From: Clonostachys chloroleuca
Taxonomy: Eukaryota; Ascomycota; Sordariomycetes; Hypocreales; Bionectriaceae
Assembly (NCBI GenBank): GCA_037952775.1
Contig: JBANAY010000003.1
Coordinates: 19,468,001-19,532,000, forward strand
Length of the DNA: 64,000 nt
Direction: 5' to 3'
Below the pieces are notes generated by a model that was given only the letters and a program-made list of their open reading frames with translations, did not search any database and was not told where the DNA came from. Position numbers and translations under genes: made by a program. Below are positions 39,112 through 50,000 of the stretch, piece by piece (the first letter of the stretch is position 1; every line of letters starts with the position of its first letter).

Positions 39112-40960
39112 AATATAAACCTTTCTTAGATTTATTAATTACTATTAATAATTTATTAAAAATTATAGGAAAATTATTATACTTTTATATAATCTAATAA
39201 AGAAAAAAAGAAATTTAAATAGAACTTAAAATATTAAAATATATTTAATAATATTAAGAATTATATAACTAATAAACCTATACTATAGATATTTAATCTA
39301 AATAAGAAAGTAGAATTTAAAACTAATACTTTAAACTTTATAATTAGTATATAAATTAGTTAAAAAGATAATAAAAGAAGATTATACTCTATAGTATTCT
39401 ACTTAAAGAAGCTATATATATAGAACTTAATTATTCTATTTATAATAAGGAATTTATAGCTATTATATATATATTTAAAGAATTTAAATACTACTATCTA
39501 GGAATATAATATAAAGTTAAGATATATACAGATTATAAGAATATTTAGTATTTTACTATAACTTAATAACTTAATAGAAGATAAATATACTATACTAAAT
39601 ACTTATCTAAATTTAATTATAAAATTATATATTAAAAGGAATTAGAAAATAAAAGAACTAATACTCTTAGCTAGAAATCTAAATATAAATAAATAATTCT
39701 AAAGACTAATAGATAATTATTTTTAATAAATAATAAAGAATATTTAGTATAATAAACCTTAGGTACTATATTAAAAGAAATAGTATATATTAAAGTTCAG
39801 ATAAATACTATATTAAATATAAAGATACTATAGTAAAATATAAGAATAGTACTTATTAAATAAATCTATAAATACTTACTCTTAGAATACTAAGGAATTA
39901 AAAAAATATTTAATAGAATAAAATAATATTATAATTACCCTAGTCTATAAAAGAATATATAAACTATAGTTTTAGAATATAATACTTATATATAGATTAA
40001 ATCTATAAAATATAAACTCTATAGAGAACTTAAATTAATTTTAATATTAAAATAACCATAGTAATTAATATTTTTTAATTATATTATTAAATTACTATTA
40101 TTAATAGAACTAATAATAAAAGTATAATATAATAGTATCCTAGTTATTATTAATAAACTTATAAAATATAGATATTTTATTCTATATAAAGAAGTAAGCT
40201 CTATAGAAAACCTTATATATTAATTCCTATAATATATAGTTAGTTACTATAGATTATCTAAAGAAATAATCTTAGATAAAGAAATAATATTTACCTCTAA
40301 GTTTTAATAATTACTTATAGTATAAATAGATACTAAATATAAGCTTTTAATAGCTTATTATTCTTAGAGTAATAGATAAATAGAATATTTAAACTAAATA
40401 TTAGAATAATACTTATAAGTATATATTAATTATAAATAAAATAATTAAATATAACTATTATCTATAGTATAGATTATATATAATAGTTTAGTATAAGAAT
40501 CTATCTAATTTATATCTATATATATAAATAATAATTATAAATTAGAATTCTAGAACTAATAAATACTTAATAAATTAAATATATCTACTATTATACTTAT
40601 AAAAGAAATATTATATTTATTATATATAGAAATAAAGATAGAATTAGAATTTATCTAAGAAAGAATAAAGAAATATTATAATAAAATAAGATTAAAAAGA
40701 TTAATTTTAAAAAAGGGAGATAAAGTATATCTACTCTATAAAAATATTATAATAATATAACTAAATAGTAAATTAAATTATAAAAAACTTAGACTATTTA
40801 AAATTAAGAATAAAAAATTAGATACTAATTATAAACTATTACTATTAGATATAATATATATCTATCTAGTTTTTTATATTTTATTATTTAAAAAAGTATT
40901 AAAAAATACTTTAGATTAAGATTATCTAATTAAGATCTATAAAGAAGAATATAAGTTAAA
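39112..40960 (+). pseudogene. gypsy element C RNase H and integrase, broken
   Basis: Domain order RT (before the copia insertion), RNase H, integrase is that of Ty3/gypsy. The RNase H core motif TDHKNL appears as TDYKNI (His codon CAT or CAC changed to TAT). Integrase catalytic residues cannot be placed exactly because of multiple substitutions. Stops are scattered throughout. Confidence 0.75.
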
Positions 40961-41853
40961 AAAAATATTAAAAAAGAAAATTAAAAATAAATAAATATTT
41001 TATTTAATAAAATAGAAAATATAGGAACCTGCTATATTTTATATAATAAAAAAGCTAATATATAGGAATCTACTAAATATTTAAAGAACTACTAGTAGTT
41101 TATTTACTAGTTCTACTAAAAGAAGAAGGATTAGTAATATTACTTTAAGTAATATTATTAAAGAGATTCTCTATAGAAAAATTAAAAGAGAAATTAGAAA
41201 AATTAATTATCTCTATAGTATAAATACTTTAAATTTAGAATACTAGCTTATTCTCTTAAGCTTAGATATACTCTAATTCTTTCTAATAATTTTTCTCCTC
41301 TATTTCTTTTTATTCCTCCTCTTCTAATACTTTTATATTATTTAGATCTTTTTTTAATATTTTTATACCTTTCTTATAAAACTGCTTCTATATCTTCTAT
41401 AAATAGGAAATTTATATAAAAGCCTTAGCTAATACTATCTTAGCTTAGAACTCTTTATTCTTAAGATAAGAAAGCTTCTTATTAATTTTCTTAATTATAT
41501 AAGTTAGTAGTTATAATAATACTAATTATAAAAATATACTTATTTAATAATATTAGAGATTATAAATAATTATATAAATAATCTAAATAATAATAAATTA
41601 TATAATAACTAATATTTAGAATAATAATATATAAAGTATTCTTTTTAATATAATAAAAATATAGAAGAATCTTAAAACTATATATAATAATATATTCTAA
41701 CTTTTAAATATAATTATATACTAATTCAGATTTCTTTTATTTTAATATATAGCTAGATATTTTATTAATAAGTAATTACTATATAAAATAAATATAAGAT
41801 TAAGTATATATAATAATAGTATAATATAATAAAATAGCTTTAGAGATAAAACT

Positions 41854-41866
41854 AATAGGGAGGGAA
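41854..41866 (+). promoter_or_regulatory. Polypurine tract of gypsy element C
   Basis: AATAGGGAGGGAA directly upstream of the 3' LTR. Gypsy element E has AATAGAGAAGGGA at the equivalent place (about 53386-53398, minus strand). Such tracts prime plus-strand DNA synthesis in LTR retrotransposons. Confidence 0.6.
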
Positions 41867-41871
41867 TATTA

Positions 41872-42246
41872 TATTATAAATAAAAACTATCTTTAGACTA
41901 TAGAAAGTTATATATAAAATAGATAGTACTAATCTACCTTAGTAACTAATAAGAGTAACTTTACTTTAGATAAGTAAAGTCTTAAGTAAAAACTATTATA
42001 AATACTCTAGTAAATATACTAGTATATATATATATTTATTTCTATAGTTTAGATACTCTTTTAAATAGTTATTAATAATATTATCTATATATTTATTAGA
42101 ACTAGCTCTATAATACTTATATATTAATAGTAACTTATATTATATAGCTTATAATAACCTGATTATACTACTCAGAATAATACTCTGATTAGTTATATCC
42201 TGATCTATCCTAGACCCTGTTCAGTATAAGTTATCTAACTATTATA
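41872..42246 (+). repeat. 3' LTR of gypsy element C (about 375 bp)
   Basis: Starts TATTATAAAT (probably TGTTACAAAT before mutation) and ends CTATTATA. Its 3' roughly 230 bp matches the LTRs of elements D and E, while its 5' part matches only the LTR copy at about 42600-42974. Confidence 0.75.
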
Positions 42247-42599
42247 AATACTAAGTTTACTCTAAATTATTAAGTAGTATAGCTATTATATTTCTCTATT
42301 TATTAATATTTTCTCTAGAAACTCTTATCTCTAAGTTAAATATACTATAAGAATATACTATAAATTTCCTAAGAGAATCTAGAATATACTATTTACTAAG
42401 GCTTATATATAATATCTTTACTTACTAAAGATTTAGAAAAAGATTCTAAATAACTCTCTTTCTATTAGTATCTTATTATAAAACTATATAGTAATAACTC
42501 TATATTAAGATATTAACTCTGGATTAAATAATAATAAAAAACTAATAAGATTTTTTATATAATTCTTTAATAAGGAAAATTCTATTTAGAATATTTAGT
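42247..42599. other. RIP-mutated AT-rich stretch, nothing assigned
   Basis: Low C and G, no open frame and no match that I could recognise elsewhere in the window. Confidence 0.5.
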
Positions 42600-42974
42600 A
42601 TATATTTATAGAGACTAAAAGCTGATTAAATACAGAGGCTGAAATATTATCTCTAAGCCTACTATATTATATAGTAAAAATAAAGTTAAAAGGTTTAGTA
42701 AAAGTAAAGTCCGGAGTAGAAACTATTATAAACTACCTGGTAAATATACTAGTATATAACTATATTTATTTCTATAGCTTAAATACTCTCTTAGATAATT
42801 ATTAATTATATTACTTATACTACTATTAAATCTAGCTTCTTAATACTTATATATTAGCTATAACTTATATTATATATCTAAGATAACCTGATTATTCTAC
42901 TCAGAATAACTCTGATTAGTTATACCCTTAATATACCCTAGACCCTGTCTAGTATAAGTTATTAAACTATTATA
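42600..42974 (+). repeat. Probable solo gypsy LTR, same subfamily as the LTR of element C
   Basis: From GTAAAGTCC (near 42705) to CTATTATA (42974) it aligns with the 3' two thirds of 41872-42246. The 5' end is estimated from the length of that LTR. No internal gypsy sequence adjoins it. It is the last recognisable transposon piece before the gene island. Confidence 0.55.
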
Positions 42975-43355
42975 TCCTTAAGCTTCTTTAAGGTATAAAT
43001 ATATAATAGTCTATATAAGGATATAAAGATCTAGGTATAGTAAGGTTTAAGTAGCTTTAATAGTAATTACTATTATTCTTATACTATCTATAGGCTAGAT
43101 ATAAGACCTAGCTCTATATTATCTTAAATAGTACTCTAGAGATAGCTAGTAGTATTTATACCTACTGAGAGATCTATAAATAATCTAGTCCCTTTAGTTA
43201 ATTAGTAATAGCTGGTCTTATAACTTGCTAAATATTAAAAAGATCTAAGATAGATATCTTAATATATACTTTAATAAATAAATAAATCCCTTTAACCCTA
43301 GGAGATCTATTAGTATCTATCTTCTATAGTATAATAAGCTACCTGCCTTAAGGTA
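42975..43355. other. RIP-mutated stretch bordering the gene island
   Basis: AT-rich with low CA and TG, no open frame, no assigned repeat. Base composition becomes normal over about 43355-43430. Confidence 0.5.
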
Positions 43356-44298
43356 GCTATATTACCAAAGTATAAGTATTTATCAACTCATACTTAATGA
43401 TCTTCTCTTTAAATAGGTCTAGCCAGAATGTCCTTATATATCCAACTGCCTCTGTATATTTTTAAGCATATTTATACTCAAAGCAAGTCAGGCACTCTTG
43501 AAATATCATTTCAGTTGGCGAGGCTACAATTGAGCGCCAGAATGTATAGAATTCATCCCGTGCTTCCCCCCACCCATTGCCCACTAAGACCAACCGGCAA
43601 TGCTGTAAGACTGCCTCGTTGACATGTCAGATGCAAAGCAGTCTCTTGGAGAAAGACGACGACAACGGAAAAGGAGAGAATGGCCTCTTATGGTTTAACT
43701 GATACAAGGCTCCATCAGCCCTTTAGAAACAGCGCAAGGGCCCGCTGAGCCACTCGATGTATCTTTCGAAGTTGAATCCCATAGAAGGGCCAATAAAGGA
43801 CTATTCCTTGAAAGACAAGTGATATTTTGTGTTTAATATCGTTGGCTATACGTGAGGTCAGAATAACGAACACTCGATTTTAGGCATATCAACAAGAAGC
43901 CGCGAGTAAACTTGGTTGTAAAAAATACACATGACGAGGAAGGCAAAGAGAAGCGTCCAGGGGACAGGGAGGCTAATGTTCTGACGAACTCCATGTTGGG
44001 CAGGGGGTCATACTAACATTTCTACATTCACGTTGAACATCCCCCTAAATTTATCATCAGTAAACAGATTCATGGCCTTATCTGGTTTCTATCTTATGAA
44101 CAGCTACAATGGAACCCGCTTTCAATAATACCATTAAATTAAACCATTCAAGTCTATAAAACTCCTCCATCTTTCAACGCCGACTCCGTGGAGGATTTGC
44201 CCGCTGAGCTGGAGGGCTTCATATTTCTCTCTGGACCAGGCCTCATTGAAGACCCACGCAAGCTCTCCAATCAAAACTGTGGTGGGCGAGCCTGGTCA
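43356..44298. other. Normal-composition noncoding DNA downstream of the minus-strand gene
   Basis: CA, TG and CG are present at ordinary levels. No frame here looks protein-coding: a 64-codon open frame at 43428-43622 is short, low in codon bias and without recognisable motifs. The stretch should contain the 3' end of the transcript of the gene at 44299-46444. I see no clear AATAAA signal just past its stop codon. Confidence 0.5.
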
Positions 44299-46444
44299 TC
44301 ACTCCCAGACAGCAACATCCGGAAGCTTTGATAACGGTACCACGCTGAATGTGTTAGCAGGTGCTCCAGCACCCCAATGCGTTATCCTGACAGTTGTCGT
44401 CCATGCCATAATAAGGCATCGTGCTACATCCGCGCATAAGTCTACTGGGAACGGAGATGGCGGCGCATTGGCAAGCATGCTAACGGCGGTTATTGCTCTG
44501 TCAAACGTGTCTTCGATGAAGCTCCGGCCCCTTCTACCTGGGACCCGTGGGAAATTGCGCCGTCCAGCAGCGTTGCCAGCAGCAGCTGAAGCATTGTAAT
44601 GTGATGTAATGTCGTTTAGACAGGCACTGAACACAAGGTCGCGTTGTACTTCTTGTGGCGTTGAGGCTGCACCAGCATCGACTAGAGGAGTTGGCGTACG
44701 TGCGATCAGGTACTCCAGAAGGGTCGTATACTTAGCGAGATCCTTAACGACTTGACGGATGTTACCATTATTGCCTGGTGTCGGAAAATAGACCTCCCCC
44801 ATTCCCATTTTGTGGGACAGCTCGCGCTGGTCAGCTCCGAACAGAGGTACTCTGCCACCCGCTTGGTTGTCAGCAACGACGATTACTCTATTGATGAGTT
44901 CATTTAACTTCTTTAGTTCGTCGCTTGAATCCATTTCTCCACCAACTGTAAACTTCACTGAATCGACGAGTGTCTGAGTTGCCATTGGCGCAAGTCCCCC
45001 AAAGGATATTCTCGTAACTGCCTCAGGCCAGGTTCCAACTGTAGATATTCCTGGTGCAAACGAATATATTGATCCCTTTGTTCCACCATTGACAAGTTCA
45101 GCGGCTCGATAGAAATTCGTGTTGCCAGGAGGGGGCAAGTTATTGAGGTACATAACAGCATCCTCTGGCGCTCCAGCGACTTTATTAGAGACGCCTTGGC
45201 CAGATATTATGGAGTTATGCACGACATTACTGATGTAAATGGTGTGAACCCAACCGTTTGTGGCATCTGTGGCGAAAGGCAAGCATCCGCAGGCCATGTG
45301 CTTCGCAAAGAGGATTGAGTAGCCGCTTCCGCCAATTCTTTCACCCTTTCCGGTATCGTGGTAAACGACTTTAAGTTTACTCATGCAGTCGTCGGTCTCG
45401 GATAGTATCAGTGAGCCAAAAGGACCCACTCCATGGGGTAGATACTCTTCCGCTCGGAGTTCCACTCCCATGGTCAAGGACAACGCCGCAATCTCCTCTT
45501 CCGACACTTCGACGAAAGGCTTATCTCCGCGAATTCTAACTTTTTTGAAGTCCTCCCTTTTCCATCTCGGCGCGGCCAATGCCAACCCTGCGCTCAGCTG
45601 TGTCAACTTAACATGACTTCTCACTAGCAGAGGACCAAATTCTTTCCCAGGCCAATGCCAAGAATAGTACATCAGGTGCGGATCCATATCGTCGGGATTC
45701 ATTTTGTGCAACTGTGAAAGAACTGGAGGTGCCATTGGAAGTTTCTCAAACCAGGTGCCCAACCACGGAAGTTGTTGGCACGTGGTTCGCAACCAGTCGG
45801 TAAACAGGAGAAAGCTATACCGAAACTAACCATGCTTGATGTTAGTAATTTGCGTCATGTATTCAGGACAAGCACGCCCTTAGCCTTACAGTTTTGTAGC
45901 ATTTGCCCTCAGCCTTTCTTTTCGCCTTCCATACATCCAGAGCAGAGCGATCCATGATTTTTCCTAGGTACTTCGCATCGTCTCTGTTAAAAGTTGCGAT
46001 GTCCAATTGCATGCCTCCCTGGCGTGGCCACTCTTGGTACCATGTGTATTCTCTGAACATGGACTCGTAGAAGGCTATCCACGTGATGTGTCGCTGCTCT
46101 GCTGGGACAAAAGGAATCCATTCGAACATGGAGGAAGTGAACATGCCGTTGTCTCCAGCGGTCATGATAGCTGAGAGAGTCGGCAGTAGCGGTTTTGGAA
46201 CCCTGCGGATAAAGAAGGGCCATAGCCTTCTCCTCTGTTGAGGAATGTCCACCACAAAGGAACCCATTTCATCTTGATCCTGACAGACGGGACCTAAATG
46301 GTTCGTTGCACGACGGCGATTGAGCTCCCATTGTGCAGTCCAAACTCCGTATATAACACCAAGGACTGTGAGAACGGCACCCAGATAGGTGAATACTGAC
46401 AACGACTTCTCGTATGTTTTGTTGAATACTGTTTCAACGGCCAT
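44299..46444 (-). CDS. Predicted 693-residue membrane-anchored protein of unknown function (two exons)
   Basis: Exon 1 runs 46444-45890 and exon 2 runs 45825-44299, with a 64-nt intron (45826-45889) that has donor GTAAGG, branch-like ACTAAC and acceptor TTAG. Splicing is in phase 0 and joins AEGKCYKT to FRYSFLLFTDW without a stop. The start is the first in-frame ATG after an in-frame TGA, in context ATCATGG; the stop is TGA at 44301-44299. One hydrophobic segment (residues about 16-37) followed by an RRR cluster (43-45) suggests a single membrane anchor with the large C-terminal part in the cytoplasm (inference). Notable strings are WPFFIRRVPKPLLPT (75-89), TAGDNGMFTSS (95-105), HITWIAFYESMF (119-130) and a Gly/Cys-rich patch with KHMACGCLPF (360-369). 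I recognise no enzyme motif. It may belong to a fungus-restricted family of large hypothetical proteins. It is the only intact-looking gene, surrounded by RIP-mutated transposons yet free of such damage. Confidence 0.8.
45826..45889 (-). other. Intron of the 693-residue protein gene
   Basis: 64 nt, GTAAGG...TTAG, with ACTAAC about 15 nt before the acceptor. Size and signals fit filamentous ascomycete introns. Without it, exon 1 would run into TGA at 45865-45863. Confidence 0.75.
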
Positions 46445-46478
46445 GATGAGCAAGATATCTCATGTGTGGTACAGCCAT
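46434..46478 (-). other. Short upstream ORF overlapping the start of the 693-residue gene
   Basis: A 14-codon frame begins at ATG 46478-46476, has a second in-frame ATG 15 nt later, and ends at TGA 46436-46434, which overlaps codons 3-4 of the main frame. If the transcript includes it, it could lower initiation at the main ATG. Whether it is transcribed depends on the start site, which I cannot see. Confidence 0.35.
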
Positions 46479-46510
46479 GTTGTTGGGCGGCATCGAACCG
46501 CAACAGCCAT

Positions 46511-46518
46511 CTTTTATA
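46511..46518 (-). promoter_or_regulatory. Candidate TATA box of the 693-residue gene
   Basis: TATAAAAG on the minus strand, 66 nt upstream of the main ATG, in a GC-balanced region (GCGGTATAAAAGATGG). Its position suits a fungal core promoter. No other promoter element is evident. Confidence 0.4.
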
Positions 46519-47359
46519 CCGCACTCCGACTCTTGATTGGCATTTTAGGTATCGCTATTGGCCAGGTGCAATCAACGGAAATGGTGCCGAAACCAGGAAT
46601 GGATGCGTAAACTTACCGGGGAAACTATTACGAGAATATTGCCATGGAGACATGGCCGCTGTATAACTTTGATGCCACAGTGGCTGCGATGACTGCACTC
46701 ATGTTCGTACATTCCAATAACAACCCAATCCAGTTCTCGACCTCTCTCTGACCCGCCACAATACATACACTTAAGCACCTATGATCCACAGGGCTGAACT
46801 AACTAAATACCTTCACCACTCTCTAGATAATCTTCCTTGAACCTTACATACCAATAAAGGATAATAAACTTTAACACTTTTCAAACTCAACTTACATACT
46901 TTCAGCCACAGTTCTCCGATAGTGGCGGTATACTAAATTCCCAACCCCTCTTTTGCGACGCTCAATGAATCCGCAAACATCTTACTGTGACGGCTATGTC
47001 AGATTTTGATGTACTGGATGTGTAATGTATTCCTGTGTCCTTGGGGTGATTACGCCTGTAGCACAACTTATTCTGAGATAACTCATACCAGTCATTTTAG
47101 TGTCACCCATCTCGGGCCTTGTCCTTAATGTTCGCGATCCAGTTGTATACCTCACTATTAGTCGGACTTGATAAAGCTACTCTAGAGGTCATGAGAATCA
47201 AGGAGTAGTGAAACCCATCTGTGGCCGCCAGCCGACAATTAGCCCGCATGTGGCCCAAACAAGAAACATCCACATTCTTGTGGAAATAGCCTTTCCGCTG
47301 TTTATCCTAGCTGCCACTGTGTGCCGTTTTATTGCTGATCGAAAACATTCAACACGGGG
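46519..47359. other. Upstream intergenic region, normal composition
   Basis: Probable promoter region of the minus-strand gene. Short open frames exist on both strands, but none has codon bias or motifs that support a gene. A good splice donor (CCCGGTAAGT, minus strand, near 46612-46621) could reflect a 5' UTR intron. Confidence 0.45.
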
Positions 47360-47611
47360 TTAACTATCGCGGATTTCAGCAGCATAAATGCCATGAGAGG
47401 GGCCATAGAGGCATTCTTGCGCAAGACATCGGGCCCTCCGATACGCTGCCTGTGCAGTCTGCTGTAGAATTAGGAGAGTGTTAGGTCTCTTCTTGAGGGC
47501 AGACGAAAGTGCTCGTCTATCTTTCTCAAGCCTCTCTTCTGGAGTGAGTTGCTTTCGATGCTCTATATCAGCATTGAAATTAGCGATCAATTCCTTGGCT
47601 TGATTATTATA
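47360..47611 (-). pseudogene. Short coding-like fragment, unrecognised
   Basis: Open from after TAA (47614-47612) to TAA at 47362-47360, with no in-frame ATG, so it is either an exon or a fragment. The translation includes LTPEERLEKDRRALSSALKK and then TAQAAYRRARCLAQECL: charged, helix-prone and with ordinary codon use. Sequence becomes AT-richer immediately upstream (47600-47650). I cannot link it to a family. Confidence 0.3.
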
Positions 47612-47971
47612 TTAGTATTCAGCTGGTGACCGAGGTCTTAATTCTCTGAGCTAGTCTGGAGGTATAGTCTTTACTAAAACGAGCTGAAAAGGGAGACCGA
47701 GATCGCTGGCGAGTATATTATAACCTCTGTATAATAGTATCTTCGTAACTTACAACCAGTGGAGGATAAATTATATACTTGTTATGAGGTTTAGGAGTAC
47801 TGAAGGTATTTTGGTGTAAAGCGGGAATAAAGAATAACTATATATGCGTTTCTTTGTATAGAGCGGTTCTGAAGATATCTTGCGCTTGGAAGCTGTAGTC
47901 TAGCTCTGAGAGCGATCTAAAAAGCGGGGGATTTATCGATAAATAACCCTATAAGTTGCCTCCGCAGCTCA
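47612..47971. other. Transitional noncoding stretch in the gene island
   Basis: Mixed composition: patches with CG next to AT-rich patches showing TAGTAT and TATTATA words typical of mutated DNA. No gene supported. It may be partly RIP-mutated former coding sequence linking the two fragments on either side. Confidence 0.35.
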
Positions 47972-48172
47972 TTGATATTATCCAATGAGCCTAATAAAGT
48001 GATAGAACAGTCGGGATCAAAAGTACTCCTGAGCTTAGGGAATGATCTTGTCGAAAGGCAATACCTAGGTCAGGCTAGACGAATTAAAGACGCGCGATAT
48101 AATCCCCCGGATAGCTGGAGAGTTATCTTACCCTGGGAAGAGTATAGGAGGCTTCTAAGCTCGATTGGATAA
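47972..48172 (+). pseudogene. Short coding-like fragment, unrecognised
   Basis: An open frame with no ATG at its start, ending TAA-less at a TAG/TAA boundary near 48170. The translation includes KVLLSLGNDLVERQYLGQAR and ends with NPPDSWRVILPWEEYRRLL, which reads like the C-terminal end of a globular protein. Codons are less AT-biased than the surrounding repeat DNA. It may be a last exon or remnant; no family assigned. Confidence 0.3.
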
Positions 48173-48352
48173 TCTATTATGTTTGAGCGGGTAGTAATAT
48201 TACCTCGTTACTAGTCCGAGAGATGTTAAATAGACTGTATTAGTTATCTGCTATTATATAAGAATTAGTATATAGCCTAATCTAATCTAATATAAGAGAA
48301 TATAGATAAGCCTCTGACCGGCTTATAACTTTTAACTTAGTTTATAATTAGC

Positions 48353-48813
48353 TGTTAGAACCGAGATTTTATATAATCTGATATAATTAGTTATAATTAA
48401 GAATAGTTTACTCTAAATTATTATAAATAAAGTATATACTATTAGTATTATATAGTATACCCTACCTTTTCTACTAATAAGAGATAGATTACTCTGGATT
48501 ATTAGTAAGCCTGAATAATCCCTAACTAAACTTACTCTGGATTACTAGTAAGCTATTATAAGCTCTTAGTATATATATATATTTATTTCTATAGCTTAGA
48601 TATTCTTTTAAATAGTTATTAATATAGTTAAACTATTTAGTAATATTATCTATATATTTATTATTACTAGCTCTATAATACTTATATATTAATAGTAACT
48701 TATATTATATAATCTAATAATAATCTAATTATACTACTTAAAATAATACTCTAATTAGTTTAATCCTAACCTACTCTAGATCTTTATCTAGTATAAATTA
48801 TCTAACTATTATA
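48353..48813 (+). repeat. 5' LTR of gypsy element D (about 461 bp)
   Basis: Ends CTATTATA, followed by TATTAATAACTC, the same internal start as in element E. The 3' part (from about 48570) matches the LTRs of elements C and E, but the 5' part differs from both. The 5' end at TGTTAG (48353) is a best estimate. Confidence 0.6.
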
Positions 48814-48879
48814 TATTAATAACTCTTATTTAGCTAATTATCTTATCTTAATTACTATATAATAATAAAGAAGATATTA

Positions 48880-50000
48880 TAACTACTATAGTACCTTAAG
48901 CTTAGTAATAGTATACTTCTATTATAAATAATAATCTATCTACTCTAACTATTAAGGATAATATAATAGATAAGAATAGTAATAATAGTAATAATAATAA
49001 TAATAACTATACTAAAGAAATATAGCTCTTATAAGACTAGATTAACTAGCTCTATATATATCTTATAGATACTTATTAAGAGTTAGCTAATATAATAGCC
49101 TTTATAGTATAATAAGCTACTATAAATACTAATATTTAAATATAGATTATAATTACTATTTAGAGAAAAAAGCTAGAATAACTACTTAAGTTATTATTAT
49201 TTAAGATATTTAATAAAACTTAGAATAAACTTTAGAAATTTATAACTTAACTTTAAGTATATTTTAATTACTTTCTTATTATACTTAATATTAATAAATA
49301 GAAGATTATATATACTTACTTATAACTTAAAGGAGTTATATTTAACTAGTTTAAACTTATTATAAGGAAATATCTTAATAGATAAAGAAGCTAATAAACT
49401 ATTAATATTATAATAAGTTTTAATTACTTTATAAAAGTTTTTAAATAGATTTTTAATATTTAAAATAAGAAGTATAAAGTAGAATATAAAATTAATATAC
49501 TCTTTTAGAAAGGATTATATTTAATCTTTAGTACTTACTACTTCTAGCTACTAATTAAAATTAGATAGAATAAGGAATATACTATATCTTACTACTTTAA
49601 CTAATTTAAAAAAGAAATCTAAAATAAACTCTATAAGGAAAATAAGCTAGTAAGTATTTATAAATATATAACTATAGTTATAAGAATTAATAATTAATAA
49701 TACTAGTAATAAACCTATAAATAATAAATAATCTATTTTACTAATATTAGAAAACTATAATAATAGTATATTATAATCTCTAGGATATATATAAATTCTA
49801 TAGAGCTAGAAGCTATAGAAAAATATAAATACTATAACTATAATAAGATTAGATATATTTTACTCTAATATTCAGAATCTAAAAAAAATAAAAAGAAAAA
49901 AAAATTAAAAACTTACTAAGAATAATAAAAAGTAATTAGAAGTAATTAGGAAAACTAATACTAAAGTTTTAGAAATAATATATAAAATTAATTAGAAAGG
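48880..50000 (+). pseudogene. gypsy element D gag with fossil zinc knuckle
   Basis: At 49830-49871 the codons fit the retroviral-type zinc knuckle spacing C-x2-C-x4-H-x4-C, but all four ligand positions now read Tyr (TAC or TAT), exactly what C-to-T and G-to-A change makes of TGC/TGT and CAC/CAT. The same fossil occurs at 59015-59056 (minus) and 61589-61630. Stops are common. Confidence 0.7.

Larger units (their letters stand above)
39107..42246 (+). mobile_element. Ty3/gypsy element C, RNase H, integrase and 3' LTR
   Basis: Continuation of 30183-31479. RNase H (about 39370-39660) reads EFIAIIYIFKEFKYYYLGI and later TDYKNI, then QLNRR preceded by a stop. Integrase follows at about 39780-40720. 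About 40750-40960 holds a C-terminal segment reading YLVFYILLF and then YLIKIYKEEYKLKKI, reminiscent of the C-terminal tail of gypsy integrases. The element ends with a polypurine tract and LTR. Confidence 0.82.

Noticed and set aside
43428..43622. 64-codon plus-strand open frame at the left edge of the gene island
   Set aside because: Low-complexity composition, no recognisable motif, and it begins in the transition from mutated DNA.
44246..44599. Plus-strand open frame of 117 codons
   Set aside because: It lies antisense to the well-supported exon 2 of the minus-strand gene and has no motif; it is a shadow of that coding sequence.
44299..46444. Naming the 693-residue protein as a known heterokaryon-incompatibility or modin-like protein
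   Set aside because: Only the general layout (N-terminal membrane segment, long soluble part) is comparable; no sequence motif supports it.
46389..46666. Plus-strand open frames with a hydrophobic stretch (FYTALRLLIGILGIAIGQV)
   Set aside because: They overlap the promoter and start of the minus-strand gene, have short length and no stop-to-stop codon bias, and the hydrophobic stretch is explained by the complementary sequence.
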